Assembly (NCBI GenBank): GCA_963825565.1
Contig: CAWGTW010000012.1
Location: 267,731-331,730 of the forward strand
Length of the DNA: 64,000 nt
Source of the DNA: JBFGCT01 sp963825565
GTDB lineage: Bacteria; Actinomycetota; Acidimicrobiia; Acidimicrobiales; Ilumatobacteraceae
Direction of reading: 5' to 3'
The notes beneath the pieces are model-generated. The model was given only the letters and a program-made list of their open reading frames with translations, searched no databases and was not told the origin of the DNA. Below, piece by piece: positions 35,909 to 45,034 of the stretch. The translations under genes were made by a program, and so were the position numbers. Each line of letters begins with the position of its first letter. The first letter of the stretch is position 1.

Positions 35909-37093
35909 ATGCGGATCACCGGCTGCACCACGTTCGTGATCGGGAACCCTCCACCCCACTTCGGCGGGCGGTACTTCATCGTCGTCAAGCTCACGACCGA
36001 CACCGGCATCGTCGGGTACGGGGAGATCTACGCGGCGACGGTCGGACCGCACACGATCGCAACGATGGTCGACGACATCGCCGGGCGCTGGGTGATCGAT
36101 CACGACCCGAACCGGATCGAACTGCTGTGGCGGCGGATCTACTCGAGCGGCTACTCGCTTCGGCCCGACCCGACGCTCGTCGGCATCCTGAGCGGCGTCG
36201 AGATCGCCTGCTGGGACATCGTCGGCAAGGACGCCGGCAAGCCGATCGCCGACCTGCTCGGCGGCCGCGTCCACGACCGGTTGCGCACCTACACGTACCT
36301 GTACCCGACCGACGATCGGCCCGACGTCTACATCGAGCCCGATCAGGCAGCAGCGCAGGCGGCGTTCGAGGTCGAGCGGGGGTTCACCGCGGTCAAGTTC
36401 GACCCGGCCGGCCCGTACACCGCGTTCGACGGGCACCAGCCGAGCCTCGACGACATCGGGCGGTCGGTGGCGCTGACCGCGGCGGTGCGCGAGGCGGTCG
36501 GGACGCGGGCCGATCTGCTGTTCGGCACCCACGGCCAGTTCACTGCGGCGGGGGCGATCCGCCTCGCCCGTCACCTCGAGCCGTTCGACCCGCTGTGGTT
36601 CGAGGAACCGACGCCGCCCGATCAGCCGGCGGAGATGGCCCGGGTCGCCCGCCAGACGACGATCCCGATCGCCACGGGGGAACGGCTGACGACCATCACC
36701 GAGTTCGCCGCCCTCGCCCGCCATCAGGCAGCGGCGATCTGGCAGCCGAACCTCGGGCGGTGCGGTGGGATCCTGGCAGCGAAGAAGATCGCGGCGATCG
36801 CCGAGGCGGCGGGCTGCCAGGTCGCGCCGCACCTCTACTCCGGCCCGATCCTCGGGGCGGCCAACATCGCGCTCGCCGCCACATTGCCGAACCTGCTGAT
36901 CATCGAGGGGATCCAGAACTGGTCGGGCTTCCACGCCGACCTGCTGACCACGCCGGTGCGGTGGGAGGCCGGGTACGTGATCCCGTCTCGCGAGCCGGGC
37001 CTCGGCACCGAGCTCAACGAAGAGGTCGCCCGCGCCCACCCCTACACCGGCCCCGACCTCCACCTGTCGATGCACCCCGATCCGATCTACTGA
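35909..37093 (+). CDS. Mandelate racemase/muconate lactonizing enzyme family protein
   Basis: 394 residues; ATG 35909 follows GTAGGAGAC, while the longer ORF upstream overlaps the NUDIX gene. The N-terminal capping domain spans ~1-130 (YFIVVKLTTDTGIVGYGE). The barrel then carries FKFDPAG-type lysine motif AVKFDPAGP, DLLFGTHGQF at the first metal-ligand position, WFEEPTPP with the second Glu, TGERL with the third, and APHLYSGP with the late His. It belongs to the enolase superfamily and would be a sugar-acid dehydratase or racemase. THGQF is seen in dehydratase-type members, but I cannot fix the substrate. Confidence 0.85.
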   Translation: MRITGCTTFVIGNPPPHFGGRYFIVVKLTTDTGIVGYGEIYAATVGPHTIATMVDDIAGRWVIDHDPNRIELLWRRIYSSGYSLRPDPTLVGILSGVEIACWDIVGKDAGKPIADLLGGRVHDRLRTYTYLYPTDDRPDVYIEPDQAAAQAAFEVERGFTAVKFDPAGPYTAFDGHQPSLDDIGRSVALTAAVREAVGTRADLLFGTHGQFTAAGAIRLARHLEPFDPLWFEEPTPPDQPAEMARVARQTTIPIATGERLTTITEFAALARHQAAAIWQPNLGRCGGILAAKKIAAIAEAAGCQVAPHLYSGPILGAANIALAATLPNLLIIEGIQNWSGFHADLLTTPVRWEAGYVIPSREPGLGTELNEEVARAHPYTGPDLHLSMHPDPIY

Positions 37094-37199
37094 CGCCCAC
37101 CCGAACTCGCGCCGCGCAATGGGCCGAGCGCAACGTGCCGCGGACGATTCGCGATCGGGGCCGGGCGTGCTGGGGTACTGGGGATGCTGGGCCATGGGG

Positions 37200-40100
37200 T
37201 CAGCGGAAGTCGCGAGACGTCGGGTTGCCGGGGACGGGGAGGGGCGCGAGGTGCTCGGCGACGACGTTGACCACACCCTCGCTCCGTTCGAGACGGCCCC
37301 GGATCAACATCGCCGCCGCCTCGCGAGCGACCCGGCGGAACCGAGCCCAGCAGCCCTTGGAAACGACCACGTTGATCAACCCGGTCTCGTCCTCCAGGCT
37401 GAGGAACGTCGTCCCCCCGGCGGTCATCGGCCGCTGGCGGTGGGTCACCACGCCGGCGACGTGGACGATCGAGCCCGGCTCGGGGTCCCACAGCTCGAGC
37501 GCGGTGAGCACCCCGAGCTCGGTGAGCCGGTCGCGGACGAAGATCGTCGGATGGCCTTCCGGCGACACCCCGGTCGCCCACAGGTCGGCGACCGCCTCCT
37601 CGACCGGGCTCATCCCCGGCAACCGCGGCGCATCGGCCCCGGTGACCACTCCCGCCAGCCGGCCGGGACGGGACTGGGCGGTGGCACCGACGGTCCACAG
37701 CGCCATCCGTCGGTCGAGCCCGAAGCACTCGCCGAACAGCCCGGCGGTCGCCATCGCCTCGAGCTGGACGAGCGTGAGCGACGGCACCCGGCGCACCAGT
37801 TCCTCGGTGTCGGTGTACCGGCCACCGGCGACCCTGACCGCCTCGATCTCGTCGGCCAGATCGGCTCCGACGCCGCGCACCGACGAGAGCCCGAGCCGGA
37901 CCGCCATCCCACCGTCGGACTCCGGACACGGCTCCAGCGTCGCCCCCGACCGCGAGGCGTTGAGGTCGGGGGTCTTGACGACGACCCCGTGGCGGCGGGC
38001 GTCCTGGACCAGCGTGTGCGGCGACCAGAACCCCATCGGCTGGGCGTTGATCAGCGCCGCGCAGAACGCCGCCGGTTCGTAGTGCTTGATCCACGACGAC
38101 GCGTACACCAGGTAGGCAAAACTCACCGAGTGCGACTCCGGGAATCCGTAGTTGGCGAACGCCTTCATCTTCGTGTACAGCTCGTCGGCCACCGCGCCGA
38201 CGATCCCCCGCTCGGCCATCCCGGCGTACAGCCGCTCCTTGAGCCGCTCCATCCGCCGCGCCGAGCGCTTCGACCCCATCGCCTGGCGCAGCTCGTCCGA
38301 CTCGGCGGCGCTGAACCCGGCGACGTCGATCGCCATCTGCATCAGCTGCTCCTGGAACAGCGGCACGCCGAGCGTCTTGGCCAGCGAGTTCTCGAGCAGC
38401 GGGTGGAGGTAGGTGACCGGCTCAAGCCCGTTGCGCCGCCGGATGTACGGGTGGACCGACCCGCCCTGGATCGGGCCGGGCCGGATCAGCGCGACCTCGA
38501 CGACCAGATCGTAGAACTTGCGGGGCTTGAGGCGGGGCAGGGTCGCCATCTGGGCTCGTGACTCGATCTGGAAGACGCCGACCGTGTCGGCCCGGCACAA
38601 CATTGCGTAGACCTCGTCGTCCTGGGGGATCGTCGCCAGGTTGACCTCGTAGCCGCGGTGCTCGCGGATCAGGTCGACCGCGTAGTGCAGCGCGGACAGC
38701 ATCCCGAGTCCGAGCAGGTCGAACTTGACGAGGCCGGTCGCCGCGCAGTCGTCCTTGTCCCACTGGAGCACCGAGCGCCGGTCCATCCGACCCCACTCGA
38801 CCGGGCACACCTCGATCACCGGCCGGTCGCAGATCACCATGCCGCCGGAGTGGATGCCCAGATGGCGCGGCGAGTCCTCGACCTGGCGCGCGAGCTCGAG
38901 CACGGCGGCCGGGATCGAACAGTCGCCCCCCGACGCGGCCGGCGAAGCGCCCGGAGGCGCCACCGTGCCGGACCCGTACGTCCCCGCACGCCCCGGCCCG
39001 GTCTGCTCGGCGATCGTGTCGGCGATCGTGCCCCAGGCATCGACCTGCTTGGACCAGGCATCCTGCTGACCGACCTCGTAGCCCAGCGCCTTGGCCATGT
39101 CGCGAACCGCCGACCGCGAGCGGTACGTGATCACGTTGGCGACCTGGGCGGTGTGGTGACGCCCGTAGCGCTCGTACACGTACTGGATCACCTCCTCGCG
39201 CCGGTCGCTCTCGATGTCGATGTCGATGTCGGGCGGGCCGTCGCGCTCGGGCGACAGGAACCGCTCGAACAGCAGACCGAGCGAGACCGCGTCGGCAGCG
39301 GTGATCCCGAGGGCGTAGCAGACCGCCGAGTTCGCCGCGCTCCCCCGCCCCTGGCAGAAGATGTTCGCCCGGCGGCAGAACTCGACCAGGTCCCAGACGA
39401 TCAGGAAGTACCCGGCGAACCCGAGCTGCTCGATCAGCGCCAGCTCGTGGTCGATCGTCTGCCACGCCCGCGCCCGCAGCGAGAGGTCCTCCACCACACC
39501 GGCGGCCTCGGAGGCGGAGCGGGGACGATCCCCGTACCGGCGGCGGGCGCCCTCGGCGGTCAGGTGGCGGAGGTACCCCATCTCGTCCATCGCCGACCCG
39601 TCCGATCCGGTCGGGCACGGGAACGGCGGCAGGTTCGGCGCGACCAGTGCGAGATCGAACGCCGCAGCCCGACCGACCTCAGCGGCCCGCTCGACCACCC
39701 CCGGATAGCGGGCGAACCGCCGAGCCTGCTCGGCACCCGATCGGAGATGGGCACCCGACGCCGCCGGGAGCCACGGGTCGATCTCGTCGAGGCTGCGCCG
39801 GGCACGCACCGCAGCCACGGCGGTCGCCAGGTTGCGTTGGGCGGGTGTGGCGTAGTGCACGTTGTTGGTGGCGACGCAGCCGACCCCTTCCCGCGCGGCC
39901 AGTTCGGCGAGGGCGTCGTTGCGCGCCGAGTCGAGCGGATCGCCGTGGTCCCACAACTCGACCAGCACCCGATCACGACCGAACGCGGCGACCAGCCGGC
40001 AGAGCTCGCGCCGCGCCCGGGCGACGTCGCCGACGGCGAGCGCGGCCGGGACCGCCCCCTTCCGGCAACCGGTCAGCACCCACCCGTGGCCGGCCACCAC

Positions 40101-40757
40101 CTCGGCCACGTCGTCGAAGGCGAACTGCGGCGCCCCCTTCTCGCCGGCGAGATGACCGAGGCTCAACGCCCGGGCGAGGCGGGCATACCCGTCGGGTCCG
40201 TCGGCGAGCACCAGCAGGTGGGTACCGGACGGATCGGGTGCGTGGGAGTCGGGGACGCGACCGGTGGCGACCTGGGCCTGCGTGTCGGCCTCGGTCAGCG
40301 CGACCCGCCCGAGCGGCAGGCGGTCGTCACCCGTCCGCTCGTCGCACCGGTCGTCCAGCAGCGTGACCTCGGTGCCGAACACGGTGGGGAGGCCGACCGC
40401 CCGCGCCGCCTCGGCGAAGCGGACGATCCCGTAGAACCCGTTGTGGTCGGTGATCGCCAACGCCTCGAGCCCGAGGCGGGCGGCTTCGGTCGCCAGCTCC
40501 TCGGGATGCGATGCGCCATCGAGGAACGAGAAGTTCGAATGGCAGTGGAGCTCGGCGTAGGGCACGGTCCCCGTACCGGCCCTGACACCGTCTGGCGCCT
40601 CGTACGGCTGGCGCTTGCGCCCCCACGCCGGACCATCACCACCGGCGTTCCACGACGGGCTCCCCGGCGCGCGCCCATCGCGGCCCGTGCGGCCCGACAG
40701 CGCCGCCTCCAGTTCGCTCCACGACCACGACGGGTTGTTGAACCCCATCGCGTCCAT
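37200..40757 (-). CDS. dnaE2: Error-prone DNA polymerase DnaE2
   Basis: 1185 residues from ATG 40757. The PHP domain starts at ~68 (ELHCHSNFSFLDGASHP). The C-family palm carries the catalytic PDIDIDIES triad region near 508, and HSVSFAYLVYASSWIKHYEP fits the fingers. An OB-fold lies near 1085-1160 (IVHVAGVVTHRQRPMTAGG). The first ~65 residues are an unusual Gly/Ser-rich extension. DnaE2 acts with ImuA'/ImuB in SOS-induced mutagenic lesion bypass. A LexA-box-like sequence is 4-17 bp upstream of the start. It is separated from imuB by an unrelated NUDIX gene and a response regulator gene. Confidence 0.95.
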   Translation of the reverse strand: MDAMGFNNPSWSWSELEAALSGRTGRDGRAPGSPSWNAGGDGPAWGRKRQPYEAPDGVRAGTGTVPYAELHCHSNFSFLDGASHPEELATEAARLGLEALAITDHNGFYGIVRFAEAARAVGLPTVFGTEVTLLDDRCDERTGDDRLPLGRVALTEADTQAQVATGRVPDSHAPDPSGTHLLVLADGPDGYARLARALSLGHLAGEKGAPQFAFDDVAEVVAGHGWVLTGCRKGAVPAALAVGDVARARRELCRLVAAFGRDRVLVELWDHGDPLDSARNDALAELAAREGVGCVATNNVHYATPAQRNLATAVAAVRARRSLDEIDPWLPAASGAHLRSGAEQARRFARYPGVVERAAEVGRAAAFDLALVAPNLPPFPCPTGSDGSAMDEMGYLRHLTAEGARRRYGDRPRSASEAAGVVEDLSLRARAWQTIDHELALIEQLGFAGYFLIVWDLVEFCRRANIFCQGRGSAANSAVCYALGITAADAVSLGLLFERFLSPERDGPPDIDIDIESDRREEVIQYVYERYGRHHTAQVANVITYRSRSAVRDMAKALGYEVGQQDAWSKQVDAWGTIADTIAEQTGPGRAGTYGSGTVAPPGASPAASGGDCSIPAAVLELARQVEDSPRHLGIHSGGMVICDRPVIEVCPVEWGRMDRRSVLQWDKDDCAATGLVKFDLLGLGMLSALHYAVDLIREHRGYEVNLATIPQDDEVYAMLCRADTVGVFQIESRAQMATLPRLKPRKFYDLVVEVALIRPGPIQGGSVHPYIRRRNGLEPVTYLHPLLENSLAKTLGVPLFQEQLMQMAIDVAGFSAAESDELRQAMGSKRSARRMERLKERLYAGMAERGIVGAVADELYTKMKAFANYGFPESHSVSFAYLVYASSWIKHYEPAAFCAALINAQPMGFWSPHTLVQDARRHGVVVKTPDLNASRSGATLEPCPESDGGMAVRLGLSSVRGVGADLADEIEAVRVAGGRYTDTEELVRRVPSLTLVQLEAMATAGLFGECFGLDRRMALWTVGATAQSRPGRLAGVVTGADAPRLPGMSPVEEAVADLWATGVSPEGHPTIFVRDRLTELGVLTALELWDPEPGSIVHVAGVVTHRQRPMTAGGTTFLSLEDETGLINVVVSKGCWARFRRVAREAAAMLIRGRLERSEGVVNVVAEHLAPLPVPGNPTSRDFR

Positions 40758-40760
40758 TGT

Positions 40761-40774
40761 CGAACATGTGTGCT
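40761..40774. promoter_or_regulatory. LexA-box-like operator before dnaE2
   Basis: CGAACATGTGTGCT matches the actinobacterial SOS box CGAAC-N4-GTTCG in the left half, with mismatches in the right half. It lies 4-17 bp upstream of the dnaE2 ATG. A stronger copy precedes imuA' (45004-45017). Confidence 0.65.
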
Positions 40775-41342
40775 ATGAATGCAAATCGGTGCGAACGCCT
40801 GGTCTCAGCGCCAGCAGGATCCCCTGCAGGCCGGCATCGGCGATCGCCACCGCCTCGTCCCAGCCGAACCAGTGCACCTCCTGGCTCTCGCCGGGGGGTG
40901 GGTCGGGGTCGCCGTCGGACTCGAACAGGTAGCGCAGATCGAGGTGTGTGTGGCCACGGCCCCCGGCGTGCACGTCGACGTGCAGCAGTTCGGGTTCGCC
41001 GTCGGCGGTCAACGGGCCGGCGAAGTCGACGGCGATGCCCGTCTCCTCGATCGTCTCGCGCCGCGCTGCGTTCCACGGGGTCTCCCCGGGATCGATGTGC
41101 CCGCCCGGCTGCAGCCAGAGGCCGAGCCGCCGGTGCTTCAGCAGCAGGATCCCGCGCCGGCCGACCACCATCCCGGAGCCGGTGACGTGGACCGGATCGG
41201 CGTCCCGGGAGAACGGGTGGTCGAGGCCGTCGAAGAGGTCGAGGAACGCCCGGATCGAGTCCTCCTCGCGCCGATCGACCGGGGTGCGCGCAGCGACCGC
41301 GGCCCGGACCCGATCACGCAACGCAGTCGTCGAACGCGGCAC
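40773..41342 (-). CDS. NUDIX hydrolase
   Basis: 189 residues from GTG 41342; the ORF continues to 41480, but the part before 41342 does not read like a protein of this family. The Nudix box is complete: GGHIDPGETPWNAARRETIE then ETGI (~85-107). Substrate unknown; a nucleotide-cleaning role near a polymerase is appealing but unproven. Its stop at 40773 overlaps the LexA-like box for dnaE2, and the two genes are on the same strand. Confidence 0.85.
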   Translation of the reverse strand: MPRSTTALRDRVRAAVAARTPVDRREEDSIRAFLDLFDGLDHPFSRDADPVHVTGSGMVVGRRGILLLKHRRLGLWLQPGGHIDPGETPWNAARRETIEETGIAVDFAGPLTADGEPELLHVDVHAGGRGHTHLDLRYLFESDGDPDPPPGESQEVHWFGWDEAVAIADAGLQGILLALRPGVRTDLHS

Positions 41343-41479
41343 GAACTCTGTGTAGCAGGGACGACACGAATGACAACCATGTGATTTCAGATGATTTCTC
41401 CTTGAGTTCTGCACCGTGTTGCCGATACCAACCAGGAAGCAACACTCACCCGGTCTTGGCGGAACTGGCGGATCTCTCA

Positions 41480-42241
41480 ATGGAACTCGAAACGAACCTC
41501 TCTCCTCGCATCCTCATCGCAGTCGATGACCCCGACCTGCGTCGGGCGAGCGTTGCGGGCCTGCGCGCAGCGGGCTTCTGCGTCAGCGCACCGACCGATG
41601 GGGACGCGGCGATCATGCTCGCAGAGTCGTTCTCACCCGACGTCCTCGTCGTCGGCTCGGACCTCGCGGCCCCCGACGGCCGCCCGTTGCACGAGCACCT
41701 CCGCGACTCCGGCGAGCAGTACCTCCTGTGCATCGCCGCCGATGGTCGCCCCGGCGCCCGCACCGCGGCACTCCACGCCGGCGCCGACGACGCGATCTCC
41801 ACGCCGATCCACTCCGAGGAGCTCGCCGCGCGCTGCTCCGCACTGCTCCGTCGCCCCCGCCAGCTCCGCCAGGCGACCGAGGGGCCGAGCATGTCGACGA
41901 TGCGGCTCGGACCGCTGCTGATCGACCTCGGACGGCGCGAGGTACGCGTCGACGACGAGGAGGTCCAGACCACGCGCATCGAGTTCTCGTTGCTCGAACA
42001 GCTCTGCCGGCGCCCGACCGAGGTCTGCACCCGCGAGGACCTTCTCGACGCCGTGTGGGGTCCGCGATGGGTCGGCGACAGCCACGTCGTCGACGTCCAC
42101 CTGTCGAACCTGCGCCGCAAGCTCGACAAGGCCGCACCGGGCGTGAAGGTGATCCACACCGTCCGCGGCGTCGGCTTCCGCCTGGCCAACGACGTGACCG
42201 ACGCCCTCGAGCTGTCGCCCGCGTTCGGCATCAGCGCCTAG
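41480..42241 (+). CDS. OmpR-type response regulator with degenerate receiver
   Basis: 253 residues from ATG 41480. The receiver domain (~10-120) keeps the acidic pair D16-D17, but the phosphoacceptor Asp is Gly59 (PDVLVVGSDL) and the switch Lys is Thr108 (ISTPIHSEEL). The C-terminal winged-helix DNA-binding domain is intact (~138-235), with RIEFSLLEQLCRRPTEVCTR, VDVHLSNLRRKLD and HTVRGVGFRL. No histidine kinase gene is nearby. The protein therefore looks like a DNA-binding regulator that works without phosphorylation. It is divergent from the NUDIX gene and convergent with imuB. Confidence 0.85.
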   Translation: MELETNLSPRILIAVDDPDLRRASVAGLRAAGFCVSAPTDGDAAIMLAESFSPDVLVVGSDLAAPDGRPLHEHLRDSGEQYLLCIAADGRPGARTAALHAGADDAISTPIHSEELAARCSALLRRPRQLRQATEGPSMSTMRLGPLLIDLGRREVRVDDEEVQTTRIEFSLLEQLCRRPTEVCTREDLLDAVWGPRWVGDSHVVDVHLSNLRRKLDKAAPGVKVIHTVRGVGFRLANDVTDALELSPAFGISA

Positions 42242-42401
42242 GCGCGACACCGGCGGCCGCCCCCGACGAACCGTCTCGCGCCGTCGTCGCCGCGCCACCA
42301 CGTCTCGGCGCCTTCGATCCCGCGAACCGGAACTCACGGCACCGAGACGATGCGCCCACCACCCCCGACGCCCCAACGCGACGGGTGAGCGGCGACTCGC
42401 C

Positions 42402-44255
42402 TCAGTCGTAGCGGGCGGCGATCCACCAGCGGCGGTGCTCGGCGACGGCGAGGTAGCCCTGCTCGTCGACGGTCACGAGCTGGAAGCGGGCCAGACGGCG
42501 GTGGCGGTCGGGCTCCCACCACTGCTCCTCGACCGGCCAGGGGCCGGCCCATGCCCTGATCGCCTGCTGTCGCCCCCGGCGCCAGCCCGACGCCTCGTCG
42601 CCCGCCAGCAGCCGGAACGACGCCGGCGGCGCCGAGACCGTGCCCCGCCCACCGACGCGCACCGGCCGGCCCTCGGCGTCGAGCACCTCGGCCGACAGGG
42701 CGTCGGCGTACACCGTCGCCGGCGACGGCGGCGGCAGCGACCCGGGCCACGGCCCGGTCGGCCCGCTGGCGGTCGCCGACCGGGAGACCGCACGGGTCCG
42801 CTGGTCGAGATCGACCGCGGCAGCCGGCACCCAGCGGTACCGGTCGGCGGGGAGCCGCCCGCCGTGCCACACCGGCACGGTCACCGCGGTCTGCGTCGTC
42901 AGCGTCGTCAGCCGAGCGATCGCCCGCCCCGCTCGGCGGTCGGCATCGGACTGCCCGCCCCACAGACCGAGCTGGCTGCCGATATCGGCACACACCTCGT
43001 CGGGGGTCAGCCGGATCAGCACCACCCCACCGGTGATCTGCTGCGCGCTCCCCTGCGGCAGGTTGATCCACCCGTCGAGCTGCCAGCGCACCCGCTCGAC
43101 CATCGCCGCCGCGGTCATCCCCGTCGAGCGGAACCACGAGCGTTCCGACCGCTCCCCGTGCTCGGTCTCGAGCAGGACGACCAGCCGGGTGCACACCCGC
43201 CCGTCGGCGGCCAGGGCACCAGCGAGGGCGTCGGCCAGTTGCTTGGCGACGAACACCACCGCCGCCGCCTGCCCCGCCGGATCGTCGAGGACCCGGTCGA
43301 GGCGGCGTTCGGGGGCCGGATCGGTGGTGCTCGGCGGGCGGATGTCGAGGCCGGACGCGAGTTGGTGGGCGTGCACACCGAGGCGGCCGAACCGGCCGAG
43401 CACGTCGGCCGCGGGCAGCGCGGCGAGGTCGCCGAGCCGGCGGAGGCCGAGCCGGACGAAGAGGTCGACCAGGTCGGGTTCGGATTCACCGAGGGTCTGC
43501 AGCCACCCGATCGGCAGCGGCGCGCAGAACGCCGGTGAGCCACCGGGTTCGACCACCACCGGCTCCCGCCGCCGGGCGGCGATCCGGGCAGCGATGCCCG
43601 AGGCGAACCGCCCGTCGGCCACCCCGACACCGGCCACCACACCAGCCGCACCGTTCCTCAAGGCACCGCCATCCGCCCCGATGCCCCCTGCGGCACCGAC
43701 GCCGCTACCACTCGCACCAGCCCCCTCAGCGCTCGTGCCGACGACCGCCGCAGCGCCCGCACCGGTCCCCGACCGCCCGGCGCCGGCCGCACCGACCACG
43801 GACGCGAGCCGTTCGATCAGCGCCCGATCGCCGCCGAAGTACCGCGACGGCCCCCGGGCGGCGAGGCTGATCCAGCCCGGCTCGACCACGTCGAGGCGCG
43901 GCGCCAGTTCGGCGACCGCGCGCACGACCGGCTCGAACTCGCGGGCGTCGCGCGCGGGGTCGTGATCGGTCAGTTCGATCTCCGGACAACGCCGCTGCAC
44001 CTGACGGCGGCGCTGGCCGATCACCACCCCGTCCGCGGCCGCGGCCGGGGTCCGTGCGATCACCCGGTTGGCGTGCATCACCGCTGCGGGCCGGTCGGCC
44101 TCGAACCCGGCCGCGGTGGCCGGCCAGTCGGGGAACCACACCGTGACGATGCGGGCCGGGTACTCGGCTGTGGCGCGATCGGCTGTGGCGCGATCGGCTG
44201 TGGCGCGATCGGCTGTGGCGCGATCGGCTGTGGCGCGATCGGCCGGGGTGCTCAT
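42402..44255 (-). CDS. imuB: ImuB-like DNA polymerase Y-family protein
   Basis: 617 residues from ATG 44255. After the (ATADR)5 stretch at residues ~7-31 the Y-family core starts: RIVTVWFPDWPATAAGF. It lacks the catalytic acidic residues expected in an active polymerase (AARGPSRYFGG instead of a DxxE-type motif), as in ImuB. A 60-residue Ala/Gly/Ser-rich insertion lies at ~150-215. The C-terminus carries the ImuB-type extension. By family ImuB is a non-catalytic hub bridging the beta clamp and DnaE2. Its ATG overlaps the imuA' stop by one base (TGATG), so translation is coupled. Confidence 0.9.
   Translation of the reverse strand: MSTPADRATADRATADRATADRATADRATAEYPARIVTVWFPDWPATAAGFEADRPAAVMHANRVIARTPAAAADGVVIGQRRRQVQRRCPEIELTDHDPARDAREFEPVVRAVAELAPRLDVVEPGWISLAARGPSRYFGGDRALIERLASVVGAAGAGRSGTGAGAAAVVGTSAEGAGASGSGVGAAGGIGADGGALRNGAAGVVAGVGVADGRFASGIAARIAARRREPVVVEPGGSPAFCAPLPIGWLQTLGESEPDLVDLFVRLGLRRLGDLAALPAADVLGRFGRLGVHAHQLASGLDIRPPSTTDPAPERRLDRVLDDPAGQAAAVVFVAKQLADALAGALAADGRVCTRLVVLLETEHGERSERSWFRSTGMTAAAMVERVRWQLDGWINLPQGSAQQITGGVVLIRLTPDEVCADIGSQLGLWGGQSDADRRAGRAIARLTTLTTQTAVTVPVWHGGRLPADRYRWVPAAAVDLDQRTRAVSRSATASGPTGPWPGSLPPPSPATVYADALSAEVLDAEGRPVRVGGRGTVSAPPASFRLLAGDEASGWRRGRQQAIRAWAGPWPVEEQWWEPDRHRRLARFQLVTVDEQGYLAVAEHRRWWIAARYD
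44166..44240. repeat. 15-bp coding repeat, five perfect copies, in imuB
   Basis: GGCTGTGGCGCGATC is repeated exactly five times in phase with codons, encoding repeated Ala-Thr-Ala-Asp-Arg at the ImuB N-terminus. Because the unit is 15 bp, copy-number change keeps the frame. This would be a typical site for slippage-driven length variation. Confidence 0.95.
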
Positions 44256-44989
44256 CAGACCGCCAGATCGAGCCCGCCGACCGGGGCCACCGGGTCGACG
44301 TCGACCGCCGGAACCCCGCGCTCGGCCGGACCGGGCAGGCAGACCGTGCAGCGACGGGTGCCCGGCAGGCGGCGGCCACGCGCGTCGACGAGCACGGTCC
44401 GATGGCGCAGGCGCCCGAACCCGTCGCCGAGGCCCTCCCAGCGGCGATCGGTCGACTCGACCACGCCGTCGCACGGGAGCGGCCCCGGATCGCCGAGGAC
44501 GACGACGACCGCCCCGCGCTGCTGCACCCGGGTGGCGACCGACCGAGCCGCCGACGGCCGAACTCCCACCGGCACACGGGTGAGCAGCAACTCGAAGCCG
44601 TCGGCGGCCGCCGCGACGACATCGGGCCACACCTCCTCGGGTCGCTCACCGAGGTCGATGCCGACAACCCGTTCGAGCGGGATCCCCGACTCGCTCGCCG
44701 CGTCGAGCCCGATCGTCGGCACGTCGATCACGGCCAGCCATCCACCCGCCTGGACCGCCGGTGACACCAGGGCCAACGCCAGCGAGGTGGAAGCGGTACC
44801 GGTACAGGACAGCACCCGCCCCCTGACCATCGCCCCGTCGACGAACAGCCCGGCCAACCCCGCCGGCACCGGCAGCGTGCGCTCGTGGGCCATCGAGACC
44901 GGGGCCACCCGCTCCCCGAGCGCGTCGAGCACGTCGGCTCGCAGCACCTCCCGTCGCTGCTCGCCTCGTCGTTCGACAACTGTTCCCAT
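44255..44989 (-). CDS. imuA': ImuA'-type RecA-like mutasome protein
   Basis: 244 residues from ATG 44989. The RecA-like core is weak but recognisable: GRVLSCTGTASTSLALALV in the Walker A position (without a canonical GKT), WLAVIDVPTIGLDAASESGIPLERVV, and RGAVVVVLGDP. Actinobacterial ImuA' proteins look like this. By family it binds ImuB and stimulates the mutasome. A good LexA box lies 15 bp upstream. The stop overlaps the start of imuB by one base. Confidence 0.85.
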   Translation of the reverse strand: MGTVVERRGEQRREVLRADVLDALGERVAPVSMAHERTLPVPAGLAGLFVDGAMVRGRVLSCTGTASTSLALALVSPAVQAGGWLAVIDVPTIGLDAASESGIPLERVVGIDLGERPEEVWPDVVAAAADGFELLLTRVPVGVRPSAARSVATRVQQRGAVVVVLGDPGPLPCDGVVESTDRRWEGLGDGFGRLRHRTVLVDARGRRLPGTRRCTVCLPGPAERGVPAVDVDPVAPVGGLDLAV

Positions 44990-45003
44990 TCACCCGAGTG
45001 TAC

Positions 45004-45017
45004 CGAACATGTGTTCT
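45004..45017. promoter_or_regulatory. LexA box upstream of imuA'-imuB
   Basis: CGAACATGTGTTCT agrees with CGAAC-N4-GTTCG at all but the last base, and its core GAACATGTGTTC is nearly palindromic. It lies 15-28 bp upstream of the imuA' start and 17 bp downstream of the stop of the B12-binding regulator gene on the same strand. SOS control of imuA'-imuB is therefore likely. Confidence 0.85.
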
Positions 45018-45034
45018 CGCCGGCAAGCGCCGGT

